The position numbers were made by a program, and so were the translations under genes. Below are positions 1 to 5,151 of a stretch of DNA of 6,035 nucleotides, piece after piece. The notes under the pieces are model-generated. The model had not been told where the DNA came from, searched no databases, and saw only the letters and a program-made list of their open reading frames with translations. Position 1 is the first letter of the stretch. Each line of letters begins with the position of its first letter. This stretch comes from Bacteroidales bacterium (GTDB lineage: Bacteria > Bacteroidota > Bacteroidia > Bacteroidales > UBA10428), in contig JAFGOZ010000254.1 in assembly GCA_016926235.1 (NCBI GenBank), forward strand, positions 1 through 6,035, written 5' to 3'.

Positions 1-68
1 ATGTCGGAGATTGTATTCTCCCTGACATCATCGATAAATCGTTCGGAAGGAGCCTGGTAGATGAGCAT
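1..68 (-). CDS. Partial CDS, N-terminus of a DUF2075-like protein (runs off the left edge)
   Basis: An open frame starts at the ATG at 68-66 on the minus strand and runs without a stop to the window edge (22 codons seen). The start MLIYQAP, followed by FIDDVREN, resembles the opening of DUF2075 proteins (schlafen-like AAA/helicase proteins, some with a GIY-YIG nuclease domain), which often begin MIVY.., then a F(L/I)xDV..N stretch. The ATG lies 2 nt after the TAA of the pyrophosphohydrolase gene, so the two are almost certainly co-transcribed. From memory, this gene pair is seen elsewhere in accessory regions. That a gene starts here is fairly secure. The family name rests on about 20 residues and recall, so it is tentative. 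No catalytic residues are in view. Confidence 0.55.
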   Translation of the reverse strand, partial: MLIYQAPSERFIDDVRENTISD

Positions 69-70
69 GG

Positions 71-409
71 TTATAATTCGTTATATTTTCTGGCTGTTCC
101 TTTTGCCTTTTCGACCGGGTATTTTTCGTTATTCTTTCTGATCTTCTCAAGGACAATCTCCTTTACATCAAAACCATGTTTACCTGCAAGCAATAAGCTG
201 AATGCTAGAACATCTGCAAGTTCTTCCTTAATCTTGTTTCTATCGACAAGCTCCGAATCTTCGGTTGTTTTCCAGAGGAACAGTTCATTCAGTTCTGCAG
301 CTTCAATTGAAATTGCCAGGGCAAGATCTTTCGAATTGTGGAATTGTTCCCAGTGCCTGGCATCACGGAACTTAGTTAGCTCATCTATAAGTATTTGAAA
401 ATCATTCAT
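71..409 (-). CDS. MazG-like nucleotide pyrophosphohydrolase (dCTPase/RS21-C6 type)
   Basis: Small all-alpha NTP pyrophosphohydrolase of 112 aa, a normal length for single-domain members. This family hydrolyses (d)NTPs to (d)NMP and pyrophosphate, clearing non-canonical or excess nucleotides in the cytoplasm. Visible family marks are the N-terminal FRDARHWEQFHNSKDLA (residues 14-30), the metal-binding ExxE at E36/E39 in IEAAEL, the second pair E63/D66 in EELADV, and the C-terminal KNNEKYPVEKAKG (92-104). All four expected acidic metal ligands are present, so the enzyme should be active. The substrate cannot be read from sequence; dCTP or a modified dNTP is a guess from the RS21-C6-like pattern. 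The ATG at 409 is the only good start. It has an A/T-rich upstream region without Shine-Dalgarno, as is usual in Bacteroidota. It overlaps nothing and leads a minus-strand operon with the partial gene at 1-68. Confidence 0.9.
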   Translation of the reverse strand: MNDFQILIDELTKFRDARHWEQFHNSKDLALAISIEAAELNELFLWKTTEDSELVDRNKIKEELADVLAFSLLLAGKHGFDVKEIVLEKIRKNNEKYPVEKAKGTARKYNEL

Positions 410-570
410 TGTAAAAATGTTAGGACCACTAATTTATTGAATTTATACATGATTAGTTATTAGGATTGGTAAATTAAGAGCACTTTAGTATATTAATAAT
501 ATAGCTAGCTTGTTGTTTGACAGTATTTTAATCTTTGGAGAAAGATATCACAATAATATGTATTGATTTC

Positions 571-635
571 GTAATTGAGGGAATCGAATCCCAACCTGTC
601 AGCAATTTAGGCCGTTATTCTGCTGCTGGAATTAC
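571..635 (-). other. tRNA-like fold, degenerate (possible tRNA remnant)
   Basis: Read on the minus strand, this 65-nt stretch has complementary ends (GTAATT at 635-630 and AATTAC at 576-571, 6 bp). It also has a 4-of-5 anticodon-like stem (ACGGC, 7-nt loop CTAAATT, GCTGA) and a T-arm-like hairpin GGGA-TTCGAT-TCCC. There is no D-arm, the T-loop is one base off standard, and the anticodon position would read AAA. It is therefore not a functional bacterial tRNA. It could be a decayed tRNA 3' part left by an integration event, or chance. The rest of the 410-704 spacer holds no convincing gene. Confidence 0.22.
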
Positions 636-674
636 AATTCTATAATTTTTGCTTAATTAACATTGCTTTACAGC

Positions 675-707
675 TTGCACCATTCCAGTAAATAAATTCT
701 ATTTTTG
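675..707 (+). promoter_or_regulatory. Bacteroidota-type promoter for the gene at 735
   Basis: TATTTTTG at 700-707 matches the Bacteroidetes -7 consensus TAnnTTTG exactly. A TTG at 675-677 lies 22 nt upstream, near the upper end of the accepted spacing. Transcription would start at about 712-714, leaving a 5' leader of roughly 20 nt before the ATG at 735. This argues against an upstream TTG start at 705. The spacer contains ACCATTCCAG (679-688), which recurs as the left half of the palindrome at 1646-1662. Confidence 0.5.
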
Positions 708-734
708 ATATTATATTGTTTATTTTCAATTACC

Positions 735-1562
735 ATGGAAAATCAAATAAAGAAATTCATTGACATTCTGACAGATAATAGGGTCATTATTAAACAGTAT
801 ACACCCGAAACAATAAGTATTAATGATCCTCGATATGATAATTTTACATTCAATGAGGAACTATTAGTCCACGAAGATGAGTTGGAGGATGAAGAATTGT
901 TGAAGTTCCTTGAGCTTGAACTGCCCTTTATCTCCAATGCGATCAGCTGTATACTGAATGGTCATAGTCAACCCGTAGACCTTGAGAACATGCTTGAGGC
1001 TGAATTTGAAAAACTTAGAAATGTTATTATCAATACATATAATGAAATTGATAAAGGTGAATTAAAAGATAGTGCAAAGAGAATAAAAGGCTCAAGAAGT
1101 GAATTGGAGTTGATAATTAGAGCAAACAGAAAGAACAAACTTTACCTACTTGAAAGATTGATTTCTCTAAAAATCGAATTCTGTGCTGAGACTATTCGGT
1201 TTATTAATTACCCAATAATTGTATTATCTCCTAAAAAGTCGGCAACAAAACCAAGGAAACCACTTGAGAACCTTACCATCCTTAACCAAAATGAAATTTC
1301 CATTCTTGCATATTACTTAAGGGAACAAGGATTTATTGGAAAAGAGATGACGAAAATCGATTATGCAAACCATTTTTCAGCATTAACCGGATTTGCTGCT
1401 GAAAAAATCAGGCAAGATTTAAGTCATTTAGGCAAGAAATCCAATAGCCTGGAGAGTATAGAGTTCACACAGAAAGAATATAAAAAAGTCCTGAGAACCT
1501 TGGATGAAGTGATTTCTGCAATAAAAAAAGATTCAGAAGAAAGATTTTCATCCAAACCATAA
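735..1562 (+). CDS. Hypothetical protein, C-terminal region faintly RteC-like
   Basis: A 275-aa protein, not confidently recognised. I chose the ATG at 735 over the in-frame TTG at 705 because the TTG lies inside the -7 promoter element and would add a poor hydrophobic leader. There is no signal peptide or membrane segment, so it is probably cytoplasmic. From the ATG, residues 40-61 form an acidic patch (NEELLVHEDELEDEELLKF) and 90-155 are helical and charged. A basic, proline-containing linker (PKKSATKPRKP, about 166-176) leads to a C-terminal helical module at about 181-264 (NQNEISILAYYLREQGFIG, then HFSALTGFAAEKIRQDL). That module recalls the end of RteC-family regulators and similar proteins of Bacteroidetes mobile elements; this is an impression, not a match I can prove. 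It has its own promoter and stands 336 nt upstream of the next solid gene, which fits a regulator of the operon. Confidence 0.8.
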   Translation: MENQIKKFIDILTDNRVIIKQYTPETISINDPRYDNFTFNEELLVHEDELEDEELLKFLELELPFISNAISCILNGHSQPVDLENMLEAEFEKLRNVIINTYNEIDKGELKDSAKRIKGSRSELELIIRANRKNKLYLLERLISLKIEFCAETIRFINYPIIVLSPKKSATKPRKPLENLTILNQNEISILAYYLREQGFIGKEMTKIDYANHFSALTGFAAEKIRQDLSHLGKKSNSLESIEFTQKEYKKVLRTLDEVISAIKKDSEERFSSKP

Positions 1563-1565
1563 TTT

Positions 1566-1617
1566 GTACCCGTACTTGTACTCCTGGTAAACTTTTTTTT
1601 CGCCACAATTTTGTGGC
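1566..1617. other. GTAC triplet repeat, T8 tract and 7-bp inverted repeat
   Basis: Three GTAC palindromes occur at an exact 6-bp period (1566, 1572, 1578). They are followed by eight T's (1593-1600) and then a perfect inverted repeat GCCACAA-TT-TTGTGGC (1602-1617; as RNA, 6 bp with loop ATTT). On the plus strand the T tract precedes the hairpin, and on the minus strand the hairpin is followed by A's, so it is not a canonical intrinsic terminator in either direction. It may be a protein-binding or recombination site, or it may stabilise the 3' end of the upstream transcript. Confidence 0.35.
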
Positions 1618-1902
1618 ATGAAAAATTTAGTTCTTTTTGCTATAGACCATTCCAGGAATGGTGATAGCGCAGGATTCTTAAAAGAGAGATCTCATAGAGA
1701 AACTCTCTCGATGCTTCTCTTCCCGAGACACAATAGTCTAGAAATCACATTCAGCCATTGCCTTTATTTCTTGAGGTTGGTTATTACCACGTCCAAAGGA
1801 TTCGCATTACTGACTCCCAAGGTCATATGTAAAGAATATTTGAAAGTTGACCAAGCTTTAGCAAATCAATTTGTAGTGTCATTTAATAACAGATTGCTAT
1901 GA
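1618..1902 (+). CDS. Doubtful small ORF (94 aa)
   Basis: This frame runs from the ATG at 1618 to a TGA overlapping the next gene's ATG as ATGA (1899-1902). That overlap is the usual geometry of translational coupling and the best argument that it is real. Against it, the start lies directly behind a 7-bp hairpin, there is no Shine-Dalgarno, and a 30-bp dyad and several GAGA/TCTC inverted repeats sit inside the frame. The protein is also unlike its neighbours: poor in Asp, Glu and Lys, rich in Phe, Leu, Ser and His, with no recognisable motif. I think this stretch (1563-1898) is more likely an untranslated leader or operator region for the operon that starts at 1899. Confidence 0.22.
   Translation: MKNLVLFAIDHSRNGDSAGFLKERSHRETLSMLLFPRHNSLEITFSHCLYFLRLVITTSKGFALLTPKVICKEYLKVDQALANQFVVSFNNRLL
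1639..1668. promoter_or_regulatory. 30-bp dyad, candidate operator (or RNA hairpin)
   Basis: The core is ACCATTCC-A-GGAATGGT (1646-1662), a perfect 8-bp inverted repeat about one base. It is extended by an outer 5-bp match GCTAT (1639-1643) with ATAGC (1664-1668). A single-base centre suits a DNA site for a dimeric regulator better than an RNA loop, although ACCATTC-CAG-GAATGGT could fold in RNA. Ten bases of the left half (ACCATTCCAG) recur at 679-688, inside the promoter of the gene at 735. This hints that one protein could act at both places. Confidence 0.4.
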
Positions 1903-2333
1903 AAGATGATATTAAAAAATTCAAGGATCAATTAATTGATACCATGACTAAAGCATTTGAGATAGATGGGCAATTTATTGCCACAGTATTCTTCCTGAAC
2001 CAAAATGATGATCTTTTAATAACAGTCATCCCTGGTGCTTTAATGGCTACTAACAGTGGAAAGGATTCATTGGCTTGCCTTATAAAAGAAAAGTGCAAGG
2101 ATCCCAATATCAAAGCAGCTGCAATTATCATGGAGATTAATATCAAGGACCCGAACAACATAAAAATCGGAGATGGAATTATGTTGATTGTATCGAGCAT
2201 GGAGGGTGATGATGTGACAATATTTAACGTGGACTGCATCCATAAAAAAGTATTAGAGCAGTACCCAACTAATTTACCTGGTACCAGTTTCAAGGGCAGG
2301 TTCTCAGGTTTCTTTAATAATACAAATAATTAA
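1899..2333 (+). CDS. Hypothetical protein, single copy of the GRFSGFF-ending domain
   Basis: A 144-aa protein with no signal peptide. It has an N-terminal helix (2-22), a strand at 26-33 (FIATVFFL), a helix ending in KEKCKDPNIKAAAI (63-76), a second strand GIMLIVSSMEGDD (93-105), and a terminal GRFSGFF motif (133-139). The same order and ending occur twice in the next gene, so the two are paralogues. From memory it resembles a widespread unnamed bacterial family with an F.SEAW.. / PDREEVLMV.. / GRFSGF pattern; this copy has only part of that pattern. No catalytic residues stand out and the role is unknown. Two near-consensus -7 boxes (AATATTTG at 1835, TCAATTTG at 1866) lie upstream, either of which could start the operon. 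The gene is followed 13 nt later by its two-domain paralogue. Confidence 0.85.
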   Translation: MKDDIKKFKDQLIDTMTKAFEIDGQFIATVFFLNQNDDLLITVIPGALMATNSGKDSLACLIKEKCKDPNIKAAAIIMEINIKDPNNIKIGDGIMLIVSSMEGDDVTIFNVDCIHKKVLEQYPTNLPGTSFKGRFSGFFNNTNN

Positions 2334-2346
2334 ATACAAAGGTAAT

Positions 2347-3177
2347 ATGACAAAAAATGAATTTTTATTAAACCAAATTTCCGAATGCTGCGAGGAGTAT
2401 CGTATGTATGGAAACTCTACAAAAAACTTTGCGATTTTATATGATGATGGTACCACTAAATCCATTGGTACAAGCTTTCAAAGTCCAAGAGACAAGAAGG
2501 ACTTTAACTACTTTATGCGAATGATTTGCACCAACCCAAAGGTCATTGCTTGCACATTTACTTCTGAGGTCTGGATATCAAAATCTGCTGAAAAGGAAAA
2601 TAAACGGCCATCTGAATGTGGAGATCGAGAAGAGATGATCGTGCTAGTTTATTCTACTCAGGATAATGAGCAGAAATTGTATCTCTATAAATCTGATAAA
2701 AATGGGAACCTGGAGCTTGAAAATGAAAGTGATGGACACCACGGTAGGTTCTGCAATCCATTTAGTGAACCAATTCATACAAGTACCGAGAAGGATAAAA
2801 TAATTGAGGAATTTCAAGTTGAGATTCGTGAAACTTTATGTCAGGTATGTGAAAAATTAAAATCTACTGGTTATATGCTTATTTTCTTGACAGATACCAA
2901 AGAACAAGTATGTGTTCAACAGTTATCTGAAGATAAGTGGGAAGACCGTGAATGGTTGTTCAAGTTACTCCAGGATAAATGTCAAGAGCTGGAAACAATG
3001 GCAACTATTGTGGCTTTCCCTGAAGGAAAGGATCTCTTCAAAATCGTTCTTGTAACAAGAACGTTACATGAAGAATACATATATAATATAAACTATCCGG
3101 ATTATTCATTGGAATATATAGGTAAAAAACCATACGAAGGAGAATTTTCCGGAATATTTCAAATCAAAAAGTCTTAA
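2347..3177 (+). CDS. Hypothetical protein, tandem two-domain paralogue of the preceding gene
   Basis: A 276-aa protein with two repeats of the domain found alone in the upstream gene. Repeat A (about 1-140) has NFAILYDDG (27-35), the SEVW motif (73-76), RPSECGDREEMIVLVY (87-102) and ends GRFCNPF (133-139). Repeat B (about 150-271) has YMLIFLTDTKE (176-186), a helix with LLQDKCQELETMATIVAF (207-224), a strand FKIVLVTRT (231-239) and ends GEFSGIF (265-271). The RPSE..DREE block is the best-preserved family signature, and repeat B has lost it. The ATG at 2347 follows AAAGG at 2338-2342, a weak ribosome site. No enzyme motif or membrane segment is visible, so it looks like a cytoplasmic binding or adaptor protein, but that is inference. 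The next gene begins 6 nt after the stop. Confidence 0.88.
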   Translation: MTKNEFLLNQISECCEEYRMYGNSTKNFAILYDDGTTKSIGTSFQSPRDKKDFNYFMRMICTNPKVIACTFTSEVWISKSAEKENKRPSECGDREEMIVLVYSTQDNEQKLYLYKSDKNGNLELENESDGHHGRFCNPFSEPIHTSTEKDKIIEEFQVEIRETLCQVCEKLKSTGYMLIFLTDTKEQVCVQQLSEDKWEDREWLFKLLQDKCQELETMATIVAFPEGKDLFKIVLVTRTLHEEYIYNINYPDYSLEYIGKKPYEGEFSGIFQIKKS

Positions 3178-3183
3178 ATAGCT

Positions 3184-3561
3184 ATGAAAAAGAATAACAA
3201 AATAACAATTGAGCAATTACAAAAAGAATTGGAATTCCTTAACACAAAGGAATTCCAACTTCAGATTATAAATCTCTGGGAAAAATATCAAGACTATAAT
3301 ATACCTGGATTTATTCAATGTTTTGTAGACAGTGATTATAAAGGATTCCTATCCGGATATCCAAAATTTAAGAAAGGACGGGTAAAGAAATCAACATTTT
3401 TAAGTCCTGATATGGATATCCCCATAAATTTAAAATCTAATGAAGAGGAAGCTTTTGCTCTGGTCCAATTTCATTGGGCGGCAACTCAAACCTATTATAG
3501 AGTTGCTTTAAGATATATAAGGGGATACTGTATTGAATGGGACCTGACTTTCAAAAATTAG
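3184..3561 (+). CDS. Hypothetical protein (125 aa), operon member
   Basis: Not recognised. A charged N-terminal helix (residues 8-35, QLQKELEFLNTKEFQLQIINLWEK in pieces) precedes a mixed region rich in Tyr, Phe and Lys (36-70, ending KKGRVKKS at 63-70). An aromatic C-terminal part follows (FHWAATQTYYRVALRYIRGY, about 96-115). There is no signal peptide, clear membrane helix or catalytic motif. The ATG at 3184 is 6 nt after the upstream TAA, without a Shine-Dalgarno, so translation probably depends on coupling. Codons of about residues 16-25 hold a perfect 12-bp inverted repeat that could fold in the mRNA and affect ribosome passage or mRNA stability. Operon position links it to the duplicated-domain genes upstream. 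Confidence 0.8.
   Translation: MKKNNKITIEQLQKELEFLNTKEFQLQIINLWEKYQDYNIPGFIQCFVDSDYKGFLSGYPKFKKGRVKKSTFLSPDMDIPINLKSNEEEAFALVQFHWAATQTYYRVALRYIRGYCIEWDLTFKN
3229..3258 (+). repeat. Perfect 12-bp inverted repeat inside the 125-aa gene
   Basis: TTGGAATTCCTT (3229-3240), the 6-nt loop AACACA, then AAGGAATTCCAA (3247-3258) form a perfect 12-bp stem. A 12-bp perfect match at this spacing is not expected by chance in 6 kb. Each arm also contains the palindrome GGAATTCC, so the site could be a double binding site on DNA or a stable hairpin in RNA about 45 nt after the start codon. Confidence 0.6.
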
Positions 3562-3564
3562 GTA

Positions 3565-3618
3565 ATGAGAATCGGATTGAAGGATCAAAAACAGGAGTCC
3601 AAAGAGATTAAAGATTAG
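3565..3618 (+). CDS. Possible 17-aa micro-ORF
   Basis: An ATG 3 nt after the stop of the 125-aa gene opens a 17-codon frame (MRIGLKDQKQESKEIKD) ending at TAG 3616-3618. Composition is lysine- and glutamate-rich like its neighbours, and the spacing fits the operon. It has no recognised motif and is short enough to be chance. It may instead be the decayed end of a larger gene, since the 82-nt gap here is larger than the other gaps in the operon. Confidence 0.2.
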   Translation: MRIGLKDQKQESKEIKD

Positions 3619-3643
3619 TAAGACATTATTAAAATTATGAATT

Positions 3644-4174
3644 ATGAAAATAAAAGGTAAACAAGGCATTTCGGATAATTCTCCACAAGAATTTAATGCC
3701 TGTCAGAATCATGTCAAAAAATCGTTTGAAACCGAAAACGATGAGTACTCTATTGCACTGAAAAATGCAAAAATGAAACTTTCCAAAATTAGTGAAGACG
3801 ATTGGGATTATGACATTCTGAAACGGGAAATCGAAGGTCTAGAAAGAAAAGAAAGATATCGTAAAGTTGAATCTTATCTAGGTGATGATATGTGGTTACT
3901 CCGTGATTTGTTGTATGAACCAATGGGATTACTTGCCCAACAATACATATATCACTTTGAAGAATTCCTCATCACCGCTACCCACTGCGGTGATTATGTT
4001 GAGGTTAAGGTATATCTCGAATGTGAGTATTATGATAGAAAGAATTTTAAATTATTAGGGACTAATATTGATGAATTGAGATTATTAGGTACTGCACAAA
4101 ATGACCCTGAGAAAGTCCATACAATAATGATGCACTGGAGGGAAGTCGGAGATGCTTATGACCATTATAAATAA
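3644..4174 (+). CDS. Hypothetical protein (176 aa), operon member
   Basis: Not recognised. Residues 39-80 form a strongly charged helix, probably a coiled coil (KNAKMKLSK, then LKREIEGLERKERYRK). A compact alpha/beta part follows: helix-like DDMWLLRDLLYEPMGLLAQQ (81-100), then YIYHFEEFLITATHCGDYVEV (about 101-121) and a tail HWREVGDAYDHYK. There is no signal peptide or transmembrane segment, and it is acidic overall. The ATG at 3644 is chosen; the ATG at 3637 is out of frame and ends after seven codons. The sequence before the start is plain AT-rich without a Shine-Dalgarno. The replication gene begins 11 nt after its stop, so the two are probably co-expressed. Confidence 0.8.
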   Translation: MKIKGKQGISDNSPQEFNACQNHVKKSFETENDEYSIALKNAKMKLSKISEDDWDYDILKREIEGLERKERYRKVESYLGDDMWLLRDLLYEPMGLLAQQYIYHFEEFLITATHCGDYVEVKVYLECEYYDRKNFKLLGTNIDELRLLGTAQNDPEKVHTIMMHWREVGDAYDHYK

Positions 4175-4178
4175 GGAG
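4173..4178 (+). promoter_or_regulatory. Strong Shine-Dalgarno (AAGGAG) for the replication gene
   Basis: AAGGAG overlaps the stop codon of the 176-aa gene and lies 7 nt before the ATG at 4186. It is the only near-perfect Shine-Dalgarno in the window. Bacteroidota ribosomes usually make little use of this signal, so its presence may reflect horizontal origin or a need for efficient coupled translation. It fixes the start at 4186. Confidence 0.7.
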
Positions 4179-4185
4179 TTACACC

Positions 4186-5151
4186 ATGAATAAGGCACTA
4201 TATTTTCCAATATTTGTTAATGATTTTGAGGAAGTCCAATTAACAAAACTCAAAAGATTGTTCGGCATAAAGGGTTATGGAATATTTACATTTCTTCGTA
4301 CGAAATTGCAGGATGTGGACAATTATGAATATCCTCTTACAATGGTCTCGGATCTTTCATATATGGCGGGAATACCTGAGAATGAAATGCTTGAGGTCAT
4401 AAATAATTCAGGTTTGTTTGTTGTTGCTAATGGCTATTTTAGTTGTCCTCTATTAGATGAAGCATTAAACAGGCATAATGGTATCAAAGCCAGAAAGTCA
4501 GAACAAGGTAAAAATGGTGGAATTGCCAGGATGTCTACATTGACGTCAGATGAACGGAAGGCTTTAAGCCAAAAAGGTGTTCAGGCCAGGAAAAATAAGT
4601 TATCAGAAGAACAGGCACAGCAACCAGCTATAATATCAAACGTTGGTTACGCTGGTTACATAAAACCAGCAATCGCTGGTTCACAACCAAGCAATGAAAT
4701 AGAAAAGGAAAAAGAAAGAGAAACGGAAATTGAGAAGGAAAATAAGATTGAAAGGAAAATCGATATCGAGAATAACCAAATCCCTTCTTTCTCTCCTTCC
4801 GAATTGAAGAGTGAAGTTGATGCTTATCTTAAATTACCATCCAAGTATTTTTATGGTCTGAATCAAAATGATTGTTCAAGACTATATGAAAGATATCGTG
4901 TAGAACAACCAGATATAAAAATAAAATCAATCTGGGCATTTGAAAAAGTATTATACTACTACCTTTTATGTATGACTAATACACATAATGTCCAAGACTT
5001 AAATCAACGTATTTCTCAAGGTAATTTATCAATAAACATTGCTGATATTTATAATACAGTTAAATTGATAACCAGTAAGCAGGAAATAAATGATGATTAT
5101 AGAAAAGCTGTGATTAGTGTCATCGGTAACTCCACCAATGAAAATCAATAA
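4186..5151 (+). CDS. Lin1244/Lin1753-domain (DUF4373-like) replication-type protein
   Basis: A 321-aa protein. Residues 5-95 match the Lin1244/Lin1753 N-terminal domain of phage and mobile-element proteins: YFPIFVNDF (6-14), KLKRLFGIKGYGIFTFLRTKL (21-41), the LSYMAGI..EMLEVINNSGLF winged-helix-like part (57-78) and YFSCPLLDEAL (84-94). Residues 100-140 are a KGG-type basic stretch (GKNGGIARMSTLTSDERKALSQKGVQAR in pieces). A repetitive linker at 141-175 and a Glu/Lys coil at 170-195 lead to an unrecognised C-terminal helical domain (about 203-310). Family members are thought to bind the origin and recruit the helicase or loader, as DnaD- and O-type proteins do. It is last in the operon. The linker DNA carries clustered repeats and a purine tract (4622-4759), which could be the origin itself. 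The family call is strong; the biochemical role is inferred. Confidence 0.85.
   Translation: MNKALYFPIFVNDFEEVQLTKLKRLFGIKGYGIFTFLRTKLQDVDNYEYPLTMVSDLSYMAGIPENEMLEVINNSGLFVVANGYFSCPLLDEALNRHNGIKARKSEQGKNGGIARMSTLTSDERKALSQKGVQARKNKLSEEQAQQPAIISNVGYAGYIKPAIAGSQPSNEIEKEKERETEIEKENKIERKIDIENNQIPSFSPSELKSEVDAYLKLPSKYFYGLNQNDCSRLYERYRVEQPDIKIKSIWAFEKVLYYYLLCMTNTHNVQDLNQRISQGNLSINIADIYNTVKLITSKQEINDDYRKAVISVIGNSTNENQ
4622..4692. repeat. Cluster of six AACCAGC-like repeats (candidate iterons)
   Basis: Seven-base units in both orientations: AACCAGC at 4622, GTTGGTT at 4642 (one change), GCTGGTT at 4651, AACCAGC at 4664, GCTGGTT at 4675 and AACCAAGC at 4685 (one insertion). GTTGGTTAC and GCTGGTTAC are directly tandem (4642-4659). 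The middle AACCAGC can pair with the GCTGGTT on either side (loops of 6 and 4 nt). Such density in 71 bp, inside a replication gene, suggests binding sites for its own product. Confidence 0.5.
4693..4759 (+). other. Purine-rich asymmetric tract next to the repeat cluster
   Basis: 59 of 67 bases are purines on the plus strand, including an unbroken run of 23 (4701-4723). It encodes the Glu/Lys/Arg coil of the replication protein, so coding constraint explains part of the bias. Its position right after the repeats matches the easily melted element of lambda-type intragenic origins. Confidence 0.4.

Noticed and set aside
502..545. Possible promoter TTG..TTTGACAG..TAATCTTTG in the spacer
   Set aside because: The -7 box is one base off consensus, the spacing is short, and no gene begins within 180 bp downstream.
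705..734. Upstream in-frame TTG start extending the 275-aa protein by 10 residues
   Set aside because: The TTG lies within the -7 promoter box TATTTTTG and would precede the expected transcription start. The ATG at 735 is sounder.
743..937. Minus-strand ORF inside the 275-aa gene, rich in Ser and Asn
   Set aside because: It is the shadow of the acidic GAA/GAT-rich coding stretch on the other strand.
1424..1606. Minus-strand 60-aa ORF overlapping the end of the 275-aa gene
   Set aside because: It overlaps a solid gene, has no promoter or ribosome site, and its start lies in the A8/hairpin region.
1928..2293. Minus-strand 121-aa ORF opposite the 144-aa gene
   Set aside because: It is an antisense shadow of a gene whose protein aligns with its paralogue next door.
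3045..3068. Overlapping hairpins CGTTCTTG-TAA-CAAGAACG and TGTAAC/GTTACA near the end of the 276-aa gene
   Set aside because: They are of chance-level length, lie inside coding sequence and have no supporting context.
3971..3994. 8-bp inverted repeat ATCACCGC / GCGGTGAT in the 176-aa gene
   Set aside because: About one 8-bp perfect repeat with a short loop is expected in a window this size, and nothing else marks this site.
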